64,000 nucleotides of DNA, taken from the IMG/VR virus record IMGVR_UViG_3300023281_001622, positions 1 to 64,000 of that record. One strand, 5' to 3'. The notes under the pieces are model-generated. The model saw only the letters and a list, made by a program, of their open reading frames with translations, did no database searches and was not told the DNA's origin. Of this stretch, positions 43,247-49,979 are shown piece by piece. The translations under genes and the position numbers were made by a program. The stretch is from a virus. Within the stretch, counting starts at the first letter, position 1; each line of letters opens with the position of its first letter.

Positions 43247-43283
43247 AGAGATGCCCCAATGCTTGCTACAAAGGGGCATCTCT
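43247..43283 (-). promoter_or_regulatory. Hairpin between Ubl and E2-like genes (11-bp stem)
   Basis: AGAGATGCCCC and GGGGCATCTCT form a perfect 11-bp stem with a 15-nt loop. No U-run follows on the minus strand, so it is more likely a processing or mRNA-stability element that would leave the upstream Ubl in excess of the enzymes. Confidence 0.6.
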
Positions 43284-43289
43284 AGTGTG

Positions 43290-43520
43290 TTAGGACTTAG
43301 ATGAAGCTGTGTTCATATATCCAACTTTGATGTCAGGTGTGATGGGTGTATCACAGCTTGCAGCTACTCCATTAACTGTTGGTGTGCCTGTTGCACTAAA
43401 GTTGTAATCCTCACGGAATTCAGTAGTGATAAGCTCACCAATGTTGGATGCTGTTGTCTCGTGTAGAACTGGTGTTGATACACCATTATCTACCAAGATG
43501 AATTTGCTTGTTCCAGGCAT
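43290..43520 (-). CDS. Ubiquitin-like beta-grasp protein (76 aa)
   Basis: SKFILVDNGVSTPVLHETTA starts a beta strand pair, followed by a helix (SNIGELITTEFREDYN), a strand with PTVNGVAASCDTPITPDIKV and a final strand. The x-V-N-G-x-x-A turn is typical of beta-grasp Ubl and MoaD-like proteins. It ends TASSKS, not Gly-Gly. The start at 43520 overlaps the upstream stop (TAATG); a longer frame would start at 43544. It heads the E2, E1 and JAMM genes. Identity is by fold pattern and context; the fold needs confirmation. Confidence 0.55.
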   Translation of the reverse strand: MPGTSKFILVDNGVSTPVLHETTASNIGELITTEFREDYNFSATGTPTVNGVAASCDTPITPDIKVGYMNTASSKS

Positions 43521-43813
43521 TAGACGTTTGGTTTGTTGTAGCAAAGAGCGTAGGTGTTGCTGGCAGCTTCTAGTTCAGCTGTTTTTGCATCTACGTTTTT
43601 TGCGTGGTTAATAATGTTCTGGAAGCTAGGCTTCTCAGAGTTTTTGAGTGCGATGATGTATGCATCACGCTCGTTTTCAGCAACTGAGACAGCGTGACGG
43701 CATTCCATCACGACTTGTCTCGCTTGTAGCTCTAAGGACTCAACTTTAAGCTGAGTGTTAGTGGCCTTATTTTCATCCTGATCATCAGACCAGTATTCTT
43801 CTATCGTTTTCAT
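43520..43813 (-). CDS. Coiled-coil protein heading the Ubl cassette (97 aa)
   Basis: Almost entirely helical with heptad-like spacing (QLKVESLELQARQVVMECRH; AKNVDAKTAELEAASNTYAL), acidic. It directly precedes the Ubl gene (TAATG). It could be a Ubl target, adaptor or unrelated; not recognised. Confidence 0.55.
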   Translation of the reverse strand: MKTIEEYWSDDQDENKATNTQLKVESLELQARQVVMECRHAVSVAENERDAYIIALKNSEKPSFQNIINHAKNVDAKTAELEAASNTYALCYNKPNV

Positions 43814-44140
43814 ATGCTATATGGTATTAGGGAGAGGGTAAGCTCAGTCGGATTTCTACCGACAATTGTGCAAGTTTATCTACTTACAGTGACTTTCGTT
43901 GACCGTGATCTTGACGATCTAGATCCACTAGCTACTCATCATGTGCATGAGCATTGAGTGGCATGCGTAGAACGTTCGTGTCGTTGGTGCTAGAAATGTG
44001 ACTGAATTTCGATAATCCGTAAGTCAACTTACACATATACGGATTCCTTCATTACAGTGATGTAATGTTGTCGTGCATATCATTCACTAGATGATGTGCT
44101 TTTTGGATATGAGCTTGGGAAATGATTACCAGTTTCTGGA
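43814..44140 (-). promoter_or_regulatory. Structured leader of the Ubl cassette
   Basis: No gene in this 327-bp gap. It holds a TCGGTA-N5-CCGA hairpin (43848-43862) shared with two other leaders; a large inverted repeat AATCCGTA...TACGGATT with TAAG/CTTA inside (around 44010-44035); an ATTACA-gtga-TGTAAT stem near 44054-44069; and GATTACCAGTT twice (44124-44134 and 44139-44149) around the stop codon of the upstream gene, operator-like. No clear -10/-35 was found on the minus strand. Confidence 0.5.
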
Positions 44141-44458
44141 TTACCAGTTACTGCGTTCCTCTTTGAGGTTTTCACGCTTTACTGTGTAGACGTTTAGGTA
44201 ACTCAGTTCATCTGCAAGTTCTTCAGCGTTGAACTTGTCACGTGACGCTTGCTTTTTGATGGCGAATTGTGCCAACACTACACGATCTGCAATTGCTTGC
44301 ATGTTGGCTGGCATGTAGTCAGTGAGGACGAGTTTGTCTCTCACTGCTTCTTGGGCATCATCGTATCCAATTTGGATATCGGCATCTGCAAACTCAGGAA
44401 CTGCGATGGACAATGCTTCTGCTACTTTTTTATCTGTTGCGAATATTACTTTACTCAT
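44141..44458 (-). CDS. Hypothetical helical protein (105 aa)
   Basis: Mostly helical, acidic (MSKVIFATDKKVAEALSIAV and onward), ends KEERSNW. It is preceded by a 5' leader with three hairpins and followed by the structured leader of the Ubl cassette. Not recognised. Confidence 0.55.
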   Translation of the reverse strand: MSKVIFATDKKVAEALSIAVPEFADADIQIGYDDAQEAVRDKLVLTDYMPANMQAIADRVVLAQFAIKKQASRDKFNAEELADELSYLNVYTVKRENLKEERSNW

Positions 44459-44493
44459 AATTTTTTTATATTTAGTTTTTTACCGACCTTCCA

Positions 44494-44565
44494 CTGTCAC
44501 CAGACAGCGGAAAATACACCAAACAACAGGCAGGCGACTTGTCGCCTCGTTCGCCAACGGCGAAC
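44494..44565 (-). promoter_or_regulatory. Three tandem hairpins in the leader of the 105-aa gene
   Basis: CTGTC-ACCA-GACAG (44494-44507), GGCGAC-TT-GTCGCC (44533-44546) and GTTCGCC-AAC-GGCGAAC (44549-44565) follow one another in the 5' untranslated region. TTTTTT and A/T-rich DNA continue to the start codon. This looks like an attenuator or a ligand/protein-binding leader. The rest of the 44459-44700 gap is A/T-rich with a TATA tract (44632-44656) that may hold the promoter; no convincing -35 with correct spacing was seen. Confidence 0.5.
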
Positions 44566-44708
44566 AGGAACAGAACAGACAGCGAGAGAAGACAAGAGAA
44601 CGAAAGACAGCAAACAAAGAGATAACCATATAATATATGTATTATATATATATACGTGATTTGCTTTTGATGACGTGTCAAACCAAAAGACCGAAAAAAC
44701 CAGCGTGC

Positions 44709-44748
44709 AAAAAAAAGCCCGCTCGAGCGTGGTGCTCAAACGGGCTTT
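44709..44748 (-). terminator. Rho-independent terminator after the 518-aa gene
   Basis: AAAGCCCG-TTTGAGC and GCTCGAG-CGGGCTTT on the minus strand form a 15-bp stem (some G-U) with a 5-nt loop, followed by eight Ts. It sits 13 bp past the stop codon at 44761 and separates the distal genes from the 518-aa gene. Confidence 0.9.
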
Positions 44749-44760
44749 GTGTGTGTGTGT

Positions 44761-46317
44761 TTAGTGAGGCAGAAACGCCTTAAGTCCTAGATGCCTAATG
44801 GCTTTGTTCTTGTCTTCTTTTGTAGTGAACGCGTTGATTTCTATGGTGTCACCTGGAGTTCTTACAAGGGCAATTTTGCCGTATACAAGCTTTTTGCGAT
44901 ACAAGTTGTCTAAGGCAATCTTACCAAAATGCAGCATTAGTTTGTCGATTTGCTTGAGGAACTTTTTGTCTTCTTTTTTCTTTGACTTGAATGGGTCAAT
45001 CAAGCCTTCGACAATGAGGATGTCCATAGCTTCACGAAGCCACATGCCACGCTTAGCAATCTTGTTACCATGCTTGTCATACTGGTGGTAGATGTCGCCC
45101 CAGAGCACGATGGCGTCTGCTGGTTGCATGTCACCATCCCAGAGTGCCTGAGCAATTTCAGGTATCATAGGACATTCTGGGCACTCAGGGTCAGTGGCGA
45201 GGTCTACAAGGTCATCACGTCCCATGTCACGCACTAGCTTGACGTAGGAGTCGATGCCCATTTGCAAGTCAGCAAGCTCGGTGTTGCGTGCATTACCAGC
45301 TCGTTTTGAGTTGAATGCCTCAGACAGTGAATCATTGGTGATGTTGTCTGGATTGTTGACACGACCTTTGATAATGAGATCTTCGAGCTCATACATTGTT
45401 AATGGTGGGGTGTCATCTTTATCAATGATGCCATTGTCGTTTTCTGTATGCACGATGTTACCTGTATATTTGTCATACTGGTAGTTTGTGGATGAGTTGG
45501 CTGTGCTATGTAGCGAGAATAGATACATAGGGAACTCAAGGGTGTTTGCTTGATGGACGCAATCTGTCATGACAAAGCTCATGCTCAGTGTTAGCTCACG
45601 TTCTTTCAGGGCTTGTTTGAGGGCTTGTTTGCGTAGGAGTGCGTCTTGTTGTCTGTCCCCTGTCATTTCTGGCAAGGCGTCACAGGCTTTGAGTATCTTG
45701 GTGATAATGCTGAAGCGTGTGGCTTGAGGATCGTCCCAGTATGCGCGACTGGTCTTTCTAATGGGTCTTTTGGCTTTCTTGTCGTAAACATACATCAGTT
45801 TGCGTGTGTCGTATTTAACACCGATCTGTGGCATGTGTGCTACAACGTAGAACTCTTCGTGTTCTGTTGCCCAGTTGTCTGCGTTACTTGCTATCCAGGC
45901 GTCACGTCTGCGCTTGTTCTCAGCGATTTCACGCGCTTCGATGCTGGCAGCTAGTATTGGCCCTACTTGTTCTTCTTCAATATTTGTTGACTGTTCGTCA
46001 ATCCACTTGTTTGCCATCTCGCTTAATGCTCGCTCGAACTCAAAAGGAGTGAATCCTATCATTTGATCAGCCACACGTTGAGCTGATTGCTGTAAAGAGA
46101 GTTGAACCTTGTCCCTGTTATTTCTCTTGTATAGGGATAGTTCGTCACGGCTTAGTGATGGTAGGTTGCCTTGATTGATGAGCTGGTATTGATTGATGAA
46201 CTTTTCTTGCTTTCTTGCTTTTTTCTTTTTGTTTTTGATACGTTGTTGTTTATCGAGGATATCTGTATATGATAATTCGATGCCATTTGCTGTTTGTATT
46301 GTTGTTGTTGTGTTCAT
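44761..46317 (-). CDS. Large early protein, unrecognised (518 aa)
   Basis: Basic, Lys/Gln-rich N-terminus (KQQRIKNKKKKARKQEKFIN), then helical segments. Middle region has FVMTDCVHQANTLEFPMYLF and an acidic DKDDTPPLTMYELEDLI; C-terminus has FGKIALDNLYRKKLVYGKIA. No NTPase, nuclease or polymerase motif found. It is the first gene of the minus-strand region, behind a 400-bp control region, so it may be a replication or immediate-early protein. Has its own terminator. Confidence 0.6.
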   Translation of the reverse strand: MNTTTTIQTANGIELSYTDILDKQQRIKNKKKKARKQEKFINQYQLINQGNLPSLSRDELSLYKRNNRDKVQLSLQQSAQRVADQMIGFTPFEFERALSEMANKWIDEQSTNIEEEQVGPILAASIEAREIAENKRRRDAWIASNADNWATEHEEFYVVAHMPQIGVKYDTRKLMYVYDKKAKRPIRKTSRAYWDDPQATRFSIITKILKACDALPEMTGDRQQDALLRKQALKQALKERELTLSMSFVMTDCVHQANTLEFPMYLFSLHSTANSSTNYQYDKYTGNIVHTENDNGIIDKDDTPPLTMYELEDLIIKGRVNNPDNITNDSLSEAFNSKRAGNARNTELADLQMGIDSYVKLVRDMGRDDLVDLATDPECPECPMIPEIAQALWDGDMQPADAIVLWGDIYHQYDKHGNKIAKRGMWLREAMDILIVEGLIDPFKSKKKEDKKFLKQIDKLMLHFGKIALDNLYRKKLVYGKIALVRTPGDTIEINAFTTKEDKNKAIRHLGLKAFLPH

Positions 46318-46706
46318 AAATATGTGTTTTGTTTTGTAATAGTTGCACGATTGATAGCAATCTCTGTTAGTTTTTTGTTGTTAGGTGAATAAAAATGAGC
46401 TTTGTCTGCACCCTTTGTAAGTTCTTAATGGTTAGAAGGATATTTGTTTTGTGACATATTTTTTAGGGGGTTCATCACGTAAGGATTTGTTAATAGTTTG
46501 ACTTTGCATACTTTTCATGATACTTATGCAGATATGCATTAGTAAGTGGACAGGTCGACTTACTTAGACGTTCACGTGACGTCACTGATTGAAATATATA
46601 TACTCAATTCAGTGTCACCATACGGGTGATCTTGCAGGTGAACGTGGTTGATACGTGTCTACCTATTGCCTATTGTTTGTAGGACATTTCTGTATTTTGC
46701 GTAGTT

Positions 46707-46729
46707 TAGTTGCAACTAACGTATTAGTT
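46707..46729. promoter_or_regulatory. Operator-like inverted repeats
   Basis: TAGTTGCAACTA (46707-46718) is a perfect 12-bp palindrome. It overlaps AACTAA-CGTA-TTAGTT (46714-46729). Both share the half-site AACTA, so two dimer sites could be bound side by side. They are 70-90 bp upstream of the plus-strand promoter at 46797. Confidence 0.5.
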
Positions 46730-46796
46730 GTCACGAATGTATATTCGCCATGAAGGCGGGGCTATTCTCGGCTTATACCGTGATGAACTAAAAACG

Positions 46797-46805
46797 TGCT
46801 ATAAT
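46797..46805 (+). promoter_or_regulatory. Extended -10 promoter (TGC-TATAAT)
   Basis: TGC plus TATAAT lies 7 bp before the ATG at 46812, the same very short distance as at 3183. This places the promoter inside the longer reading frame (start 46728) and decides the start of the gene. Confidence 0.65.
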
Positions 46806-46811
46806 ATAGCT

Positions 46812-47339
46812 ATGTCTAGTTTGTCTGATCGAAGGAAGAGTGATCCTAGAAAGTTACCTATTCCCTGGGCTGAGGTGGAAGCTTTGTATTGTGCTGGGCA
46901 CAGTGGAGCTGATATTGCAGAGGAATATGCTGATACAGGACTCACTGTGGGCAATTTAAGGAGACGAGCATCATCTGAATGCTGGCCTACTCCTCATAAT
47001 CTTCGTAAGAGAGCTAATGAGCTCATTAAGCAAGCTGAGAAGGGTGAGTTGTCTAATAGAGCTAATGATCCAGTGGAGGCGTTAGCACAGCGTGTAGCCA
47101 CACAGCAACTAGATCATCAAAATCAGGTGTTGGACATCACGGGTCAAGCCCTCACTGACTTGAAAGAGAGTGGTAGAAAGATCATAAGATCAGCACATGA
47201 CTTCGAGCTGATTGATCGGGTTGCTAGAAGAACAATGGACTTGGATAAGGAGGATGAGACAAAGAACTTAGCTATTAACATAAATTCATTTGCTCACCCC
47301 CCTACACCTGTCGAGGGCTCTGTTGTGGATATTGATTAA
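46812..47339 (+). CDS. HTH protein, candidate terminase small subunit or regulator
   Basis: 175 residues. The N-terminus KLPIPWAEVEALYCAGHSGA followed by DIAEEY, a turn and LRRRASSECWPTP is the HTH pattern of phage terminase small subunits (W-x-x-x-E-x-x-Y-x-x-G-x-S-x-x-x-I-A...R-R-x-x-x-E-x-W). The rest is helical. The start is fixed by the extended -10 at 46797. Position 6 kb from the terminase large subunit and alone in the control region is unusual for TerS, so a transcriptional regulator is a real alternative. Confidence 0.5.
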   Translation: MSSLSDRRKSDPRKLPIPWAEVEALYCAGHSGADIAEEYADTGLTVGNLRRRASSECWPTPHNLRKRANELIKQAEKGELSNRANDPVEALAQRVATQQLDHQNQVLDITGQALTDLKESGRKIIRSAHDFELIDRVARRTMDLDKEDETKNLAININSFAHPPTPVEGSVVDID

Positions 47340-47341
47340 GC

Positions 47342-47692
47342 CTACCAGTTGGCGTTGTAGATCACTTCTTTGCCTGCACGTAGTGCGTCATAGGCGTGTC
47401 CTAAGAACTCTATGTCCAACTCTCGATTGAATTCACATTCTCTAGTGTCACTGCCATAAAAGAATCCTTTTGTTTCAGGTAGTGTTTTGTCGTGAATAGC
47501 ATCTTCCAACTTTAGTAAGTCTTCTAATGTTATAGACATATCCATGCAGTTCATGCTGCCTTCCGAGTTTTTGTCTTGCCACAGCATTTCCATCCATCCT
47601 TGCAGGGCGTTGTGTTTGCGCCACTGTTGGATGAGTTTTTCTTCTGCGTCACTGTCTTTGTCTCTTGTATATGCGTATTGGTCTAATCCCAT
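47342..47692 (-). CDS. Conserved phage protein of unknown function (116 aa)
   Basis: Starts MGLDQYAYTRDKDSDAEEK and has QWRKHNALQGWMEMLW, LPETKGFFYG and a C-terminal AGKEVIYNANW. These match a small family seen in many phages (M-G-L-D-x-Y-A ... W-R-K-H-x-x-L-x-G-W-M ... P-x-T-x-G-F-F). The function is unknown. It converges on the HTH gene with a 2-bp gap. Confidence 0.7.
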   Translation of the reverse strand: MGLDQYAYTRDKDSDAEEKLIQQWRKHNALQGWMEMLWQDKNSEGSMNCMDMSITLEDLLKLEDAIHDKTLPETKGFFYGSDTRECEFNRELDIEFLGHAYDALRAGKEVIYNANW

Positions 47693-47824
47693 GGTATTCT
47701 TGGTTGTTGTTTGTTGTTGGTTGGTTGAAAGATATGTAAAGAGATTTGTGTCTCTATTTTGTAAATCGACAGCATAGGGACAGTGACAGCATCGGAGATG
47801 CCCTGCTCCCTGCGTTTCATCATT

Positions 47825-48030
47825 TGAGTGCGGTTTGTGAGTGCGGTTCGTGAGTGCTTCGTGCTGCCGAAGACGAGCTTGCGAGTTGCAGGCTGTAAAG
47901 CCAGAGGGCGTAAGCCCGACAGCTGTTGAGGCGAAGCCTCCTGGGTGCGGCTCGTGAACCCGTCTGTCTGCCTAAGACGAGCTCGCGAGTTGCAGGCTAT
48001 AGAGCGAACGGGCGCAAGCCCGTCAGCTGC
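47825..48030. ncRNA. GC-rich tandem structured RNA element of unknown class
   Basis: A GC-rich islet in A/T-rich DNA with no open gene. Two units, about 104 bp apart, share a 31-bp segment (47870-47900 and 47974-48004, 28 of 31 identical), each followed by a GNRA-capped hairpin: GGGC-GTAA-GCCC (47906-47917) and ACGGGC-GCAA-GCCCGT (48008-48023), then CAGCTG. GGCT-GTAA-AGCC (47891-47902) and GAGGC-GAA-GCCTC (47928-47940) are further stems. The GNRA loops form on the plus strand, opposite to the flanking genes, so the plus strand is the likely RNA; strand is not certain. Confidence 0.5.
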
Positions 48031-48044
48031 TGCGAATGGAGAGA

Positions 48045-48077
48045 AAGCAAACCCCAGCCGAAGGCCGGGGCTTGCTT
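48045..48077 (-). terminator. Terminator-like hairpin after the 135-aa gene
   Basis: AAGCAAGCCCCGGCC-TTC-GGCTGGGGTTTGCTT on the minus strand is a 15-bp stem in which two positions are G-U; on the plus strand these would be A-C mismatches, so the minus strand is the functional one. Only a short T-run follows. It lies 14 bp past the stop at 48091. Confidence 0.7.
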
Positions 48078-48090
48078 GAACGAATGAGAC

Positions 48091-48498
48091 TTAGAAAGGT
48101 GCTGACTCAGAACGTGTCACGTAAGCTTTAATACGTGTTTTCATCACCTTAATGGTGCATGTGTAGTGGACATATCCATTACCCTCTCGTGAGTAGTCAC
48201 GAAATTTGAATCCGTGACAGAGGATATCGTCATACACTTTTGAATATGTTTGAGGGTTGCCAGACTCTCTCTTAAGGCTACCGTCCTTATTTTTAGCTGC
48301 GTGACAAAGCTTGTAGCCATCTCTGGCGAGATTAACCTCAGCGTCGGTGAGAATGTGACCGTCCTTGGGAATTGGACGCGATGTGATCTCGTTGAGGAAA
48401 TCCGCGATGCGTTGAACGGGTTGCTTATACTTAAAAGGCTGAAGGACTTCAGGCTTAGGAGACACCTCGACGTTATTTGTAACATTTACATTAGACAT
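48091..48498 (-). CDS. Hypothetical early protein (135 aa)
   Basis: Starts MSNVNVTNNVEVSPKPEVLQ. The ATG at 48498 (context CTAATATTATG) was chosen; a longer frame to 48606 runs through the structured leader. The C-terminal half is beta-rich (GFKFRDYSREGNGYVHYTCT). The gene is preceded by the shared hairpin leader. Not recognised. Confidence 0.6.
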   Translation of the reverse strand: MSNVNVTNNVEVSPKPEVLQPFKYKQPVQRIADFLNEITSRPIPKDGHILTDAEVNLARDGYKLCHAAKNKDGSLKRESGNPQTYSKVYDDILCHGFKFRDYSREGNGYVHYTCTIKVMKTRIKAYVTRSESAPF

Positions 48499-48572
48499 AA
48501 TATTAGTTTGGTTTGCAGGAGACACAAGTCGTCGTTCCAATAGTGAAACAGCCAAATTAGCGGCGTAGTCGA

Positions 48573-48629
48573 TCGGAAGAATACCGAAAGACAACCGACA
48601 GCGCATCGCCCTACGCAGTAGAAAGGGCG
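48573..48629 (-). promoter_or_regulatory. Conserved two-hairpin leader, copy A
   Basis: Minus strand: hairpin 1 CGCCC...GGGCG with an inner TAC/GTA stem (48607-48629), then hairpin 2 TCGGTA-TTCTT-CCGA (48573-48587). Copy B (49915-49972) has the same two hairpins with different bases in hairpin 1 (TTCCCC...GGGGAA; inner TTAC/GTAA), so the base changes keep pairing. Both are followed by an AATATTATG start. The order and spacing suggest a cis-acting RNA element. Confidence 0.6.
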
Positions 48630-48639
48630 GTAAAAGATT

Positions 48640-48880
48640 AAAAACTCACACCCTTACACTCAGTGCCGCTGATCACTCAGTGCCACTGACACACACCGCC
48701 AAAACGAAAGTCGGGGAGAAAAAAAGAAACGCACACGATATACGACACACAACTTCAGGAGCAAACTACCTTTTATCCGTAGGAGAGAACAACACACACC
48801 TTGAGATGATATCATTGCCTTTAGATGCCACACAGCAGAGAGAGAGAGAGCCTACGCAATAGGAACCAAGATGAAGAATA
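48640..48880. other. Noncoding gap with no clear feature
   Basis: Between the leader hairpins of the 135-aa gene and the tandem repeats. AGTGCC(G/A)CTGA occurs twice near 48661-48690. A possible promoter for the minus-strand gene could lie here but no good -10/-35 was seen. Otherwise nothing recognised. Confidence 0.3.
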
Positions 48881-48887
48881 CAAACTC

Positions 48888-49053
48888 AATCAGTGTCACC
48901 TATCAGTGTCACCTATCGGTGTCTATAAGCATGTCAGTGCCATCTATTGGTGTCTTTATGCATTGCCTACGCACTAGCCAGTGTCTACATGCATGTCAGT
49001 GTCACCATACATTGTCGTCATGCATTGCCGTCATGCATTGCCGTCATGCATTG
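48888..49053. repeat. Short tandem and dispersed repeats (CAGTGTCACC; CGTCATGCATTG)
   Basis: CAGTGTCACC appears at 48891-48900, 48904-48913 and 48997-49006, with degenerate copies between. CGTCATGCATTG appears three times in a row with 13-bp period (49016-49027, 49029-49040, 49042-49053). No gene covers them. Repeats like this in a control region could be protein-binding sites in an origin or a decoy array. Confidence 0.75.
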
Positions 49054-49294
49054 TGTGTCCTCCCCCCCTCTTTGGTCACCTTTATTTGTTGTCTATATTA
49101 GTTGGACATACATATGTATTTAATGTAATGCTAATAAGAGTAATGTGAGCCGTTTAAGCATATCTACAGTGTTTGTGTAGCCGACAGTGCCTACGACGTC
49201 TTAGAACGTCCGTATGAGCCGCTAAAGGCATAACAGCAGTTTAGACACCTGCTTAGGTGTGATTTATCTCCCTCTATGTGGGATACATGTGTGG

Positions 49295-49384
49295 TTAGTA
49301 AGCCACCAGCATAAGGATATAGCAGGCGACCAACATGAGGGTGAATACGACGCCCTCTATGAGGGTGATTATTAGCGATTTCAT
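49295..49384 (-). CDS. Tiny membrane protein (29 aa)
   Basis: MKSLIITLIEGVVFTLMLVA followed by CYILMLVAY: entirely hydrophobic. Start overlaps the upstream stop as ATGA, which argues for real translation. May be a small regulator or toxin-like membrane peptide; unproven. The DNA from 49102 to 49294 has hairpins ACACCT-gctt-AGGTGT and GACGT/ACGTC but no other gene. Confidence 0.5.
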   Translation of the reverse strand: MKSLIITLIEGVVFTLMLVACYILMLVAY

Positions 49385-49587
49385 GATGATGTTAATAGGT
49401 TGTTGATAAGGGTATTGGTGAGGTCGACAGCCATATCTAGGTTGCTTATCTCATTGAGCACTTCCTCCTGTTCTTCGAGGCACTCAGCAGACTCACCATG
49501 TTGGATCATGCAGTAGTGTTGCTTGAGTTCTGCGTATGACTCTTCGTATTTACAGAGTTCTTCTTGTAGGTATTCGAGGTTGTTCAT
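49381..49587 (-). CDS. Hypothetical coiled-coil protein (68 aa)
   Basis: Starts MNNLEYLQEELCKYEESYAE; long acidic helices with heptad spacing. Ends overlapping the tiny membrane-protein start. Not recognised. Confidence 0.55.
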   Translation of the reverse strand: MNNLEYLQEELCKYEESYAELKQHYCMIQHGESAECLEEQEEVLNEISNLDMAVDLTNTLINNLLTSS

Positions 49588-49591
49588 GGTG

Positions 49592-49879
49592 CTAGTTGGG
49601 TAAGTGCCATTCCTGGGTTGAGACTAGAACGACAGCCTTGTCTGCTGTCTTCTCGAAGGAGAATACGTAGAAGCCACTGTTTGAACCCCATACTTGGAAG
49701 AAGCCTTTATGCTTAACCCCCTCTTTACGGAGGGCTTTACGTAGCGACTTGGCGTATTTACGTGGTTGCGGGCGATGTGCTACAGCACGTTCGTTGAAGT
49801 CGGTGGACTCGGACAGAAACATGAGGTATCCATCTATTAAGAGTTGTTCTTCTGATGTGGGTTGTTCTTCTGGTTGCAT
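49592..49879 (-). CDS. Hypothetical early protein (95 aa)
   Basis: Starts MQPEEQPTSEEQLLIDGYLM. The ATG at 49879 (context CCAATATTATG) was chosen over the frame to 50068, which runs through the leader hairpins. The C-terminus is beta-rich (KGFFQVWGSNSGFYVFSFEK). Preceded by leader copy B. Not recognised. Confidence 0.55.
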   Translation of the reverse strand: MQPEEQPTSEEQLLIDGYLMFLSESTDFNERAVAHRPQPRKYAKSLRKALRKEGVKHKGFFQVWGSNSGFYVFSFEKTADKAVVLVSTQEWHLPN

Positions 49880-49914
49880 AATATTGGTTTGTTTGTTGAG
49901 GCACGTGGACGTCA

Positions 49915-49972
49915 TCGGCAGATTACCGAAAGACAAACACCCAGTTCCCCTTACGTAGTAAGCAAAGGGGAA
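49915..49972 (-). promoter_or_regulatory. Conserved two-hairpin leader, copy B
   Basis: Minus strand: TTCCCC...GGGGAA (49945-49972) with an inner TTAC/GTAA stem, then TCGGTA-ATCTG-CCGA (49915-49929) preceded by TTGTCTT. The same order as in copy A, with compensating base changes in the first stem. See the separate finding. Confidence 0.6.
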
Positions 49973-49979
49973 AAGAGAC

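Larger units (their letters stand above)
46318..46811. promoter_or_regulatory. Divergent control region between early minus and plus genes
   Basis: A 490-bp gap without a long gene. It contains CAGTGTCACC (46610-46619, also found three times near 48.9-49.0 kb), a CACGTG palindrome inside a near-palindrome (46568-46584), and the inverted repeats described at 46707-46729. It should hold the promoter for the 518-aa gene; no good minus-strand -10/-35 was identified. Confidence 0.45.

Noticed and set aside
44676-44681. TTGACA as -35 of a minus-strand promoter
   Set aside because: The only TATA-like boxes lie 20-21 bp away or at poor spacing; not convincing.
48680-48862. Small plus-strand ORF in the control region
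   Set aside because: Low-complexity and no start context or neighbour coupling; covers repeats only.
49016-49053. CRISPR-like array
   Set aside because: The 13-bp tandem repeat has no spacers and units are too short for CRISPR.
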